Below are positions 53,128-64,000 of a stretch of 64,000 nucleotides of DNA, in pieces. Position 1 is the stretch's first letter; the number at the start of each line of letters is the position of its first letter. Both the position numbers and the translations under genes were made by a program. The notes beneath the pieces are model-generated. The model was not told the DNA's origin. It searched no databases and saw only the letters and a program-made list of their open reading frames with translations. Origin of the DNA: Colletes latitarsis (taxonomy: Eukaryota; Arthropoda; Insecta; Hymenoptera; Colletidae); the NCBI RefSeq assembly GCF_051014445.1, contig NW_027488368.1, forward strand, positions 23,596,001 to 23,660,000, read 5' to 3'.

Positions 53128-55241
53128 CATTACTACGTGATGCAATCCAGAAAAAGCCCAGGATCTAGCCATCAAGTATGAGAAATATGCGAAAGAATGA
53201 GCCTGATGAGAGCAAATCCCAGACCTGACCTAGACCTAACATGAATTATTCTCTAAAATATTGATCGAAACCAGGTTTACAGGACTGTTTCAGTGTGGTA
53301 CTACATTACTACGTGATCCAAACCAGAAAAAACCCAGGATCTGTTCAACAAGTATGCGAAAAACGCGAAAATGTGAGCCTGATGAGGGCAAATCTTAGAC
53401 CTAACCCAGACCTAAGATGCGTTATCCTCTAAAATATTTATCCAGACCAGGTTTCAATGAATGTTTCAGTGTGGTACCACATTACTACGTGATCCAATCC
53501 AGAAATAGCCCAGGATCTGTTCAACAAGTATGCGAAAAACGCGAAAATGTGAGCCTGATGAGGGCAAATCTTAGACCTAACCCAGACCTAAGATGCGTTA
53601 TCCTCTAAAATATTTATCCAGACCAGGTTTCAATGAATGTTTCAGTGTGGTACCACATTACTACGTGATCCAATCCAGAAATAGCCCAGGATCTAGCCAT
53701 GAAGTATGAGAAATATGCGAAAGAATGAGCCTGATGAGAGCAAATCCCAGACCTAACCTAGACCTAACATGCGTTATCCTGTAAAATATTGATCGAAACC
53801 TAGTTTAATTGACAGTTTCAGTGTGGTACCACATTAATATGTGATCCAAACCAGAAAATAACCCAGGATCTGTTCAACGAGTATGTGAAGTGTGCGAAAG
53901 TATGAGTCTGATGAGGGCAAATCCCAGACCTATCGCAGACCTAACTGGCGTTATCCTCTAAAATATTGATCGAAACCAGGTTTAGTTGATTGTTTCAGTG
54001 TGGTCCCACATTACTACGTGATCCGAACCAGAAAAAACCCAGGATCCGTTCAACAAGTATGCGAAAAACGCGAAAGTATGAGCCTGATGAGGGCAAATCC
54101 TAGACCTAACCCAGACCTAACATGCGTTATCCTCTAAAATATTTATCAAGACCAGGTTTAATTGATTGTTTCAGTGTGGTCCCACATTACTACGTGATCC
54201 GAACCAGAAAAAACCCAGGATCCGTTCAACAAGTATGCGAAAAACGCGAAAGTATGAGCCTGATGAGGGCACATCCTAGACCTAACCCAGACCTAACATG
54301 CGTTATCCTCTAAAATATTGATCGAAACCAGGTTTAATTGACTGGTTCAGTGTGGTACCACATAACTACGTGATCCAATCCAGAAATAGCTCAGGATCTA
54401 GCCATGAAGTATGAGAAATATGCGAAAGTATGAGCCTGATGAGGGCAAATCCTAGACCTAACCCAGACCTAACAAGCATTATCCTCTAAAATATTGATCG
54501 AAACCAGGTTTAATTGAATGTTTCAGTGTGGTACCACATTATTATGTGATCCAAACCAGAAAATAACCCAGGATCTGTTCAACGAGTATGTGAAGTGTGC
54601 GAAAGTATGAGTCTGATGAGGGCAAATCCCAGACCAATCGCAGACCTAACTGGCGTTATCCTCTAAAATATTGATCGAAACCAGGTTTAATTGACTGTTT
54701 CAGTGTGGTACCACATTACTACGTGATCCAATCCAGAAAAAGCCCAGGATCTAGCCATCAAGTATGAGAAATATGCGAAAGAATGAGCCTGATGAGAGCA
54801 AATCCCAGACCTAACCTAGACCTAACATGCGTTATCCTCTAAAATATTGATCGAAACCAGGTTTAATGGATTGTTTCAGTGTGGTACCACATTACTACGT
54901 GACCCATACCAGAAAAAACTCAGGATTTGTTCAACAAGTATGTGAAAAATGCGAAAGCATGAGTCTGATGAGGGCAAATCCCAGGCCTAACCTATACCTA
55001 ACGTGCGTTGTCCTCTAAAATATTGATGGAAACTAGGTTTAATGGACTGTTTCGGTGTGGTACCACTTTACTACGTGATCGAAAGCAGAAAAAACCCTCG
55101 ATTAGGTCAACATGTATGTTAGAACTGCGAAAGTATGACCCTGATGAGGGCAAATCCCAGGCCTAACCTAGACCTAACATGCGTTGCCCTCTAAAATATT
55201 GATGGAAACCAGGTTTAATTGACTGTTTCAGTGTTGTACTT
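53128..55241 (+). repeat. 2,114-bp tandem duplication, copy 1
   Basis: Starts at CATTACTACGTGATGCAATC and is followed directly by a copy that reads the same throughout in every stretch I compared. Markers inside include AACATGAATTATTC, CAGGTTTACAGGACTG, AACCTAGTTTAATTGACAG, AACAAGCATTATCC, AAACTAGG and a type C unit with TCGATTAGG. The length is 12 monomers plus 2 bases. Two single-monomer duplications are embedded: 53,341-53,516 repeated at 53,517, and about 53,996-54,171 repeated at 54,172 with one difference (GGGCACATCC). Confidence 0.9.
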
Positions 55242-57355
55242 CATTACTACGTGATGCAATCCAGAAAAAGCCCAGGATCTAGCCATCAAGTATGAGAAAT
55301 ATGCGAAAGAATGAGCCTGATGAGAGCAAATCCCAGACCTGACCTAGACCTAACATGAATTATTCTCTAAAATATTGATCGAAACCAGGTTTACAGGACT
55401 GTTTCAGTGTGGTACTACATTACTACGTGATCCAAACCAGAAAAAACCCAGGATCTGTTCAACAAGTATGCGAAAAACGCGAAAATGTGAGCCTGATGAG
55501 GGCAAATCTTAGACCTAACCCAGACCTAAGATGCGTTATCCTCTAAAATATTTATCCAGACCAGGTTTCAATGAATGTTTCAGTGTGGTACCACATTACT
55601 ACGTGATCCAATCCAGAAATAGCCCAGGATCTGTTCAACAAGTATGCGAAAAACGCGAAAATGTGAGCCTGATGAGGGCAAATCTTAGACCTAACCCAGA
55701 CCTAAGATGCGTTATCCTCTAAAATATTTATCCAGACCAGGTTTCAATGAATGTTTCAGTGTGGTACCACATTACTACGTGATCCAATCCAGAAATAGCC
55801 CAGGATCTAGCCATGAAGTATGAGAAATATGCGAAAGAATGAGCCTGATGAGAGCAAATCCCAGACCTAACCTAGACCTAACATGCGTTATCCTGTAAAA
55901 TATTGATCGAAACCTAGTTTAATTGACAGTTTCAGTGTGGTACCACATTAATATGTGATCCAAACCAGAAAATAACCCAGGATCTGTTCAACGAGTATGT
56001 GAAGTGTGCGAAAGTATGAGTCTGATGAGGGCAAATCCCAGACCTATCGCAGACCTAACTGGCGTTATCCTCTAAAATATTGATCGAAACCAGGTTTAGT
56101 TGATTGTTTCAGTGTGGTCCCACATTACTACGTGATCCGAACCAGAAAAAACCCAGGATCCGTTCAACAAGTATGCGAAAAACGCGAAAGTATGAGCCTG
56201 ATGAGGGCAAATCCTAGACCTAACCCAGACCTAACATGCGTTATCCTCTAAAATATTTATCAAGACCAGGTTTAATTGATTGTTTCAGTGTGGTCCCACA
56301 TTACTACGTGATCCGAACCAGAAAAAACCCAGGATCCGTTCAACAAGTATGCGAAAAACGCGAAAGTATGAGCCTGATGAGGGCACATCCTAGACCTAAC
56401 CCAGACCTAACATGCGTTATCCTCTAAAATATTGATCGAAACCAGGTTTAATTGACTGGTTCAGTGTGGTACCACATAACTACGTGATCCAATCCAGAAA
56501 TAGCTCAGGATCTAGCCATGAAGTATGAGAAATATGCGAAAGTATGAGCCTGATGAGGGCAAATCCTAGACCTAACCCAGACCTAACAAGCATTATCCTC
56601 TAAAATATTGATCGAAACCAGGTTTAATTGAATGTTTCAGTGTGGTACCACATTATTATGTGATCCAAACCAGAAAATAACCCAGGATCTGTTCAACGAG
56701 TATGTGAAGTGTGCGAAAGTATGAGTCTGATGAGGGCAAATCCCAGACCAATCGCAGACCTAACTGGCGTTATCCTCTAAAATATTGATCGAAACCAGGT
56801 TTAATTGACTGTTTCAGTGTGGTACCACATTACTACGTGATCCAATCCAGAAAAAGCCCAGGATCTAGCCATCAAGTATGAGAAATATGCGAAAGAATGA
56901 GCCTGATGAGAGCAAATCCCAGACCTAACCTAGACCTAACATGCGTTATCCTCTAAAATATTGATCGAAACCAGGTTTAATGGATTGTTTCAGTGTGGTA
57001 CCACATTACTACGTGACCCATACCAGAAAAAACTCAGGATTTGTTCAACAAGTATGTGAAAAATGCGAAAGCATGAGTCTGATGAGGGCAAATCCCAGGC
57101 CTAACCTATACCTAACGTGCGTTGTCCTCTAAAATATTGATGGAAACTAGGTTTAATGGACTGTTTCGGTGTGGTACCACTTTACTACGTGATCGAAAGC
57201 AGAAAAAACCCTCGATTAGGTCAACATGTATGTTAGAACTGCGAAAGTATGACCCTGATGAGGGCAAATCCCAGGCCTAACCTAGACCTAACATGCGTTG
57301 CCCTCTAAAATATTGATGGAAACCAGGTTTAATTGACTGTTTCAGTGTTGTACTT
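55242..57355 (+). repeat. 2,114-bp tandem duplication, copy 2
   Basis: Second copy, including both embedded single-monomer duplications (at 55,531 and 56,236). It is bounded upstream by the first difference at 53,127/55,241 (TACTACATT against TACTTCATT). The array continues beyond 57,355 with similar but no longer identical sequence (CTAGCCTTCAAG, GCCTGTTGAGAGC). Lack of differences between copies implies a recent event. Confidence 0.9.
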
Positions 57356-60300
57356 CATTACTACGTGATGCAATCCAGAAAAAGCCCAGGATCTAGCCTT
57401 CAAGTATGAGAAATATGCGAAAGAATGAGCCTGTTGAGAGCAAATTCCAGACCTAACCCAGACCTAACATGAATTATTCTCTAAAATATTGATCGAAACC
57501 AGGTTTAATTGACTGTTTCGGTGTGGCACCACATTACTACGCGATCCAATCCAGAAATAGCCCAGGATCCAGCCATGAAGTATGAGAAATATGCGAAAGT
57601 ATGAGCCTGATAAGGGCAAATCCTAGACCTAACCCAGACCTAACATGCGTTATCCTCTAAAATATTGATCGAAGCCAGGTTTAATTGAATGTTTCTGTGT
57701 GGTACCACATTACTACGTGTACCAAACCAGAAAAAACCCAGGATCCGTTCAACAAGTATGTGAAGAATGCGAAAGTATGAGTCTGATGAGTGAAAATCCC
57801 AGGGCTAACCTAGACCTAACATGCGTTATCCTCTAAAATATTGATCCAAACCAGGTTTAGTGGACTGTTTCAGGGTGGTACCACTTTACTACATGATCCA
57901 AAGCAGAAAAAGCCCTCGATCAGGTCAACATGTATGTTAGAACTGCGAAAGTATGACCCTGATGAGGGCAAACCCCAGGCCTAACCTAGACCTAACATGC
58001 GTTATCCTCAAAAATATTGATCGAAGCCTGGTTTAATCGCCTGTTTCAGTGTGGTACCACACTACTACGTGATGCAATCCAGAAGAAGCCCAGGATCTAG
58101 CCATCAAGTATGAGAAATATGCGAAAGAATGAGCCTGATGAGAGCAAATCCCAGACCTAACCCAGACCTAACATGAATTATTCTCTAAAATATTGATCGA
58201 AACCAGGTTTGATTGACTGTTTCAGTGTGGTACCACATTACTACGTGATCCAATCCAGAAATAGCCCAGGATCCAGCCATGAAGTATGAGAAATATGCGA
58301 AAGTATGAGCCTGATGAGGGCAAATCCTAGACCTAACCCAGACCTAACATGCGTTATCCTCTAAAATATTTATCAAGACCAGGTTTAATTGATTGTTTCA
58401 GTTTGGTACCACATTACTACGTGATCCACACCAGAAAAAACCCAAGATCCGTTCAACAAGTATGTGAAGAATGCGAAAGTATGAGTCTGATGAGTGAAAA
58501 TTCCAGGCCTAACCTAGACCTAACATGCGTTATCCTCAAAAATATTGATCGAAACCTGGTTTAATCGCCTGTTTCAGTGTGGTACCACACTACTACGTGA
58601 TGCAATCCAGAAAAAGCCCAGGATCTAGCCATCAAGTATGAGAAATATGCAAAAGAATGAGCCTGATGTGGGCAAATCCTAGACCTATCCCAGACCTAAC
58701 TTGCGTTATCCTCTAAAATATTGATCGAAACCAGGTTTAATTGACTGTTTTAGTGTGGTACCACTTTACTACGTGATCCAAAGCAGAAAAAACCCTCGAT
58801 CAGGTCAACATGCATGTTAAAACTGCGAAAGTGTGCCCCTGATGAGGGCAAATCCCAGGCCTAACCTAGACCTAACATGCGTTATCCTCAAAAATATTGA
58901 TCGAAACCTGGTTTAATCGCCTGTTTCAGTGTGGTACCACACTACTACGTGATGCAATCCAGAAAAACCCCAGGATCTAGCCATCAAGTATGAGAAATAT
59001 GCGAAAGAATGAGCCTGATGAGCGCAAACCCCAGACCTATACCAGACATAACTTGCGTTATGCTCTAAAATATTGATCGAAACCAGGTTTAATTGACTGG
59101 TTCGGTGTGGTACCACATTACTACGTGATCCAATCCAGAAATAGCCCAGGATCTATACATGAAGTATAAGAAATATGCGAATGTATGAGCCTGATGAGGG
59201 CAAATCGTAGACCTAACCCAGACCTAACATGCGTTATCCTCTAAAATATTGATCGAAACCAGGTTTAATTGACTGTTTCGGTGTGGTACCACATTACTAC
59301 GTGATGCAATCCAGAAATAGCCCAGGATGTAGCCATGAAGTATGAGAAATATGCGAAAGTATGAGCCTGACGAGGGCAAATCCTAGACCTAACCCAGACC
59401 TCACATGCGTTATCCTCTAAAATATTTATCAAGACCTGGTTTAATTGATTGTTTCAGTGTTGTACCACGTTACTACGTGAACCAAACCAGAAAAAACCCA
59501 GGATCCGTTCAACAAGTATGTGAAGAATGCGAAAGTATGAGTGTGATGAGTGAAAATCTCAGGGCCAACCTAGACCTAACATGCGTTATCCTCTAAAATA
59601 TTGATCCAAACCAGGTTTAGTGGACTGTTTCAGTGCGGTACCACTTTACTACGTGATCCAATCCAGAAATAGCCCAGGATCTAGCCATGAAGTATGAGAA
59701 ATATGTGAAAGTATGAGCCTGTTGAGGGCAAATCCTAGACCTAACCCAGACCTAACATGCGTTATCCTCTAAAATATTGATCGAAACCTGGTTTAATCGA
59801 CTGTTTCAGTGTGGTACCACTCTACTACGTGATGCAATCCAGAAAAAGCCCAGGATCTAGCCATCAAGTGTGTGAAATGTGCGAAAGAATGAGCCTGATG
59901 AGGGCACATCCTAGACCTATCCCAGACCTAATTTGCGTTATCCTCTAAAATATTGATCGAAACCAGGTTTAATTGACTGTTTTAGTGTGGTACCACATTA
60001 CTACGTGATGCAATCCAGAAAAAGCCCAGGATCTAGCCATCAAGTATGAGAAATATGCGAAAGAATGAGCCCGATGAGGGCAAATCCTCGACCTAACCCA
60101 GACCTAACATGCGTTATCCTCTAAAATATTGATCGAAACCAGGTTTAATTGACTGTTTCGGTGTGGTACCACATTACTACGTGATCCAATCCAGAAATAG
60201 CCCAGGATGTAGCCATGAAGTATGAGAAATATGCGAAAGTATGAGCCTGACGAGGGCAAATCCTAGACCTAACCCAGACCTCACATGCGTTATCCTCTAA

Positions 60301-63300
60301 AATATTTATCAAGACCAGGTTTAAATGATTGCTTCAGTGTGGTCCCACATTACTACGTGATCCAAACCAGAAAAAACCCAGGATCCGTTCAACAAGTATG
60401 TGAAGAATGCGAAAGTATGAGTCTGATGAGTGAAACTCCCAGGCCTAACCTAGACCTAACATGCGTTATCTTCTAAAATATTGAGCGAAACCAGGTTTAA
60501 TTGACTGTTTCAGTGTGGTCCCACATTACTACGTGAACCAAACCAAAAAAAAACCCAGCATCCGTTCAACAAGTATGTGAACAATGCGAAAGTATGAGTC
60601 TGATGGGTGAAAATCCCAGGCCAAACCTAGACCTAACATGCGTTATCCTCAAAAATATTGATCGAAACCTGGTTTAATCGACTGTTTCAGTGTTGTACTT
60701 CATTACTACGTGATGTAATCCAGAAAAAGCCCAGGATCTAGCCATCAAGTATGAGAAATAGGCGAAAGAATGAGCCTGATGAGAGCAAATCCCAGACCTA
60801 ACCTGGACCTAACATGAATTATTCTCTAAAATATTGATCGAAACCAGGTTTAATTGACTGTTTCAGTGTGGTCCCACATTACTACGTGATCCAAACCAGA
60901 AAAAACCCAGCATCCGTTCAACAAGTATGTGAACAATGCGAAAGTATGAGTCTGATGAGTGAAAATCCCAGGGCTAACCTAGACCTAACATGCGTTATCC
61001 TCTAAAATAATGATCCAAACCAGGTTTAATGGACTGTTTCAGTGTGGTACCACTTTACTACGTGATCCAAACCAGAAAATAACCCAGGATCTGTTCAACG
61101 AGTATGTGAAGTGTGGGAAAGTTTGAGTCTGATGAGGGCAACACCCAAACCATTCCCAGACCTAGCTTGCGTTATCCTCTAAAATATTGATCGAAACCAG
61201 GTTTAGTCGACTGTTTCAGTGTGGTAACACATTACTACGTGATCCATACCAGAAAAAACCCAGGATCAGTTCAACAAGTATTTGGAAAACGCGATAGTAT
61301 GAGCCTGATGAGGGCGAATCCCAGACCTATCTCAGACCTAACTTGCGTTATCCTCTAAAATATTGATCGAAACCAGGTTTAATTGACTGTTTCAGTGTGG
61401 CACCACATTACTACGTGATCCAATCCAGAAATAGCCCAGGATCTAGCCATGAAGTATGAGAAATATGCGAAAGTATGAGCCTGATGAGGGCAAATCCTAG
61501 ACCTAACCCAGACCTAACTTGCGTTATCCTCTAAAATATTTACCAAGACCTGGTTTAATTGATTGTTTCAGTGTGGTACCACATTACTACGTGAACCAAA
61601 CCAAAAAAAAACCCAGGATCCGTTCAACAAGTATGTGAAGAATGCGAAAGTATGAGTCTGATGAGTGAAAATCTCAGGGCTAACCTAGACGTAACATGCG
61701 TTATCCTCTAAAATATTGATCCAAACCAGGTTTAGTGGACTGTTTCAGGGTGGTACCACACTACTACGTGATGCAATCCAGAAAAAGCCCAGGATCTAGC
61801 CATCAAGTATGAGAAATATGCAAAAGAATGAGCCTGATGTGGGCAAATCCTAGACCTATCCCAGACCTAACTTGCGTTATCCTCTAAAATATTGATCGAA
61901 ACCAGGTTTAATTGACTGTTTTAGTGTGGTACCACTTTACTACGTGATCCAAAGCAGAAAAAACCCTCGATCAGGTCAACATGCATGTTAAAACGGCGAA
62001 AGTGTGCCCCTGATGAGGGCAAATCCCAGGCCTAGCCTAGACCTAACATGCGTTATCCTCAAAAATATTGATCGAAACCTGGTTTAATCGCCTGTTTCAG
62101 TGTGGTACCACACTACTACGTGATGCAATCCAGAAAAAGCCCAGGATCTAGCCATCAAGTATGAGAAATATGCGAAAGAATGAGCCTGATGAGCGCAAAC
62201 CCCAGACCTATACCAGACATAACTTGCGTTATCCTCTAAAATATTGATCGAAACCAGGTTTAGTGGACTGTTTCAGTGCGATACCACTTTACTACGTGAT
62301 CCAATCCAGAAATAGCCCAGGATCTAGCCATGAAATATGAGAAATATGTGAAAGTATGAGCCTGTTGAGGGCAAATCCTAGACCTAACCCAGACCTAACA
62401 TGCGTTATCCTCAAAAATATTGATCGAAACCTGGTTTAATCGACTGTTTCAGTGTGGTACCACACTACTACGTGATGCAATCCAGAAAAAGCCCAGGATC
62501 TTGCCATCAAGTACGAGAAATATGCGTAAGAATGAGCCTGATGAGGGCACATCCTAGACCTATCCCAGACCTAATTTGCGTTATCCTCTAAAATATTGAT
62601 CGAAACCAGGTTTAATTGACTGTTTTAGTGTGGTACCACATTACTACGTGATGCAATCCAGAAAAAGCCCAGGATCTAGCCATCAAGTATGAGAAACATG
62701 CGAAAGAATGTGCCCGATGAGGGCAAATCCTCGACCTAACCCAGACCTAACATGCGTTCCCCTCTAAAATATTGATCGCAACCAGGTTTAATAGACTGTT
62801 TCAGTGTGGTACCACACTACTACGTGATGCAATCCAGAAAAAGCCCAGGATCTAGCCATCAAGTATGAGAAATATGCGAAGGAATGAGCCCGATGAGGGC
62901 AAATCCTCGACCTAACCCAGACCTAACATGCGTTATCCTCTAAAATATTCATCGCAACCAGGTTTAATAGACTGTTTCAGTGTGGTACCACACTACTACG
63001 TGACCCAAACCAGAAAAAACCCAGGATCTGTTCAACAAGTATGTGAAAAACGCGAAAGTATGAGTCTGATGGGTGAAAATCCCAGGCCAAACCTAGACCT
63101 AACATGCGTTATCCTCGAGAATATTGATCGAACCCTGGTTTAATCGACTGTTTCAGTGTGGGACCACATTACTATGTGATCCAAACCAGAAAATAACCCA
63201 GGATCCGTTCAACAAGTATGTGAAAAATGCGAAAATATGAGTCTGATGAGGGCAAATTCCAGACCTATCCCAGACCTAACTTGTGTTATCCTCTAAAATA

Positions 63301-64000
63301 TTGATCGGAACCAGGTTTAATCGACTGTTTCTTTGTGGTACCACATTAGTACGTGATCCAAACCAGAAAAAACCCAGGAGCAGTTCAACAAGTATGTGAA
63401 AAACGCGAAAGTATGAGCCTGATGAGGGAGAATCCCAGACCTATCCCAGACCTAACTTGCGTTATCCTCTAAAATATTGATCGAAACCAGGTTTAATTGA
63501 CTGTTTTAGTGTGGTACCACTTTACTACGTGATCCAAAGCAGAAAAAACCCTCGATCAGGTCAACATGCATGTTAAAACGGCGAAAGTGTGCCCCTGATG
63601 AGGGCAAATCCCAGGCCTAGCCTAGACCTAACATGCGTTATCCTCAAAAATATTGATCGAAACCTGGTTTAATCGCCTGTTTCAGTGTGGTACCACACTA
63701 CTACGTGATGCAATCCAGAAAAAGCCCAGGATCTAGCCATCAAGTATGAGAAATATGCGAAAGAATGAGCCTGATGAGCGCAAACCCCAGACCTATACCA
63801 GACATAACTTGCGTTATCCTCTAAAATATTGATCGAAACCAGGTTTAGTGGACTGTTTCAGTGCGATACCACTTTACTACGTGATCCAATCCAGAAATAG
63901 CCCAGGATCTAGCCATGAAATATGAGAAATATGTGAAAGTATGAGCCTGTTGAGGGCAAATCCTAGACCTAACCCAGACCTAACATGCGTTATCCTCAAA
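57356..64000 (+). repeat. Most diverse satellite zone, with short-range block repeats
   Basis: Monomers here are the most varied: TCGCCTGTTTCAG, GTGTGCCCCTGATG, AATCCTCGACC, TTCCCCTCTAAAAT, CCAAAAAAAAACCC. Blocks recur at mixed offsets. 58,580-59,088 matches 61,751-62,259 (offset 3,171) with a few differences. 61,857-62,415 matches 63,442-64,000 (offset 1,585) and may continue past the window. 58,996-59,779 matches 51,072-51,855. There is no gene, and no unique flanking sequence by 64,000. Confidence 0.83.

Larger units (their letters stand above)
38632..64000 (+). repeat. 176-bp satellite array, right part
   Basis: The same family continues after the retroelement in the same orientation and phase: the monomer start expected at 38,187 reappears at 38,630. 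Monomers are visibly more varied than on the left. Variants include CCTCAAAAATATTG in place of CCTCTAAAATATTG, AATTATTCTCT in place of GTTATCCTCT, CATCAAGTATGAG in place of CATGAAGTATGAG, and type C units near 55,080, 57,195, 57,900, 58,790, 61,960 and 63,545. The array runs off the end of the window, so no array edge is seen. I find no gene or RNA gene here. Confidence 0.96.

Noticed and set aside
31189..59116. Minus-strand 67-96-residue open frames (31,189, 34,885, 42,363, 46,764, 50,989, 52,045, 58,913)
   Set aside because: They are the same satellite read on the other strand, where a few variants lack stops. They share sequence only because the monomers do.
530..63143. Dozens of 63-71-residue plus-strand open frames beginning MRYPLKY as a protein family
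   Set aside because: They lie on the satellite monomer at exact repeat spacing, are destroyed in type B units, differ in a codon-blind way, and have no promoter, signal or recognisable domain. They are the repeat read in one frame.
1..64000. CRISPR array
   Set aside because: Repeats are contiguous 176-bp units with no unique spacers, and there are no cas genes.
1..64000. CENP-B box
   Set aside because: I found no 17-bp motif with the required TTCG...A..CGGG core. The closest segments (GATCGAAACCAGG) lack the pattern.
1..64000. Assembly artefact producing the near-identical HOR copies
   Set aside because: Copies differ by private bases (for example near 3,312, 13,478, 21,850, 23,163 and 25,477) and by ordered rearrangements, which argues for genuine distinct units. 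Copy number still needs long-read support.

Overview
The whole 64-kb window is satellite DNA. One ~176-bp monomer runs head-to-tail in a single orientation from the first base to the last, about 360 copies. It is interrupted once, by a ~427-bp GC-rich, poly(A)-tailed retroelement at 38,189-38,615. I see no credible protein-coding gene, tRNA, rRNA or CRISPR array. The organism is a eukaryote. The array size, the nested higher-order structure and the non-LTR-type insertion suggest centromeric or pericentromeric heterochromatin. An insect or other arthropod is possible, but that is only an impression from the insert's 3' end.

Monomers fall into three main subfamilies, told apart by the segment after the shared CCCAGGATC core. 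Type A continues GTTCAACAAGTATGTGAA, type B continues TAGCCATGAAGTATGAGAA, and the rarer type C has CCCTCGATCAGGTCAACATG. Most monomers carry a perfect 12-bp palindrome TGTGGTACCACA (16 bp in some), centred on a GGTACC site.

Layout. (1) 1-30,623 is a highly homogenised higher-order repeat (HOR) zone. Named monomer variants (m1-m16) recur in a fixed order as 16-mers (2,816 bp) and 10-mers (1,760 bp), which pair into a 26-monomer, 4,576-bp super-period. A distinct 12-monomer block (2,112 bp, 'P block') interrupts this at 1,762, 7,041 and 26,048. (2) 30,624-53,127 is a more diverged zone built from mosaic blocks repeated at long offsets. One is a ~3.9-kb segment at 34,986-39,290 that recurs at 42,464-46,331, and only its first copy carries the retroelement. 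(3) 53,128-57,355 is a perfect-looking tandem duplication of 2,114 bp. (4) 57,356-64,000 is the most diverse part, rich in type C and in type B monomers with CATCAAG, with partial blocks repeated at offsets of 7,924, 3,171 and 1,585 bp.

Nothing here acts as a gene set. The window instead records array evolution: unequal crossover, short gene-conversion patches, local amplification, and one recent target-primed retrotransposition whose empty site survives in the paralogous copy. The many 63-71-residue open frames are by-products of the repeat and are not annotated as genes.
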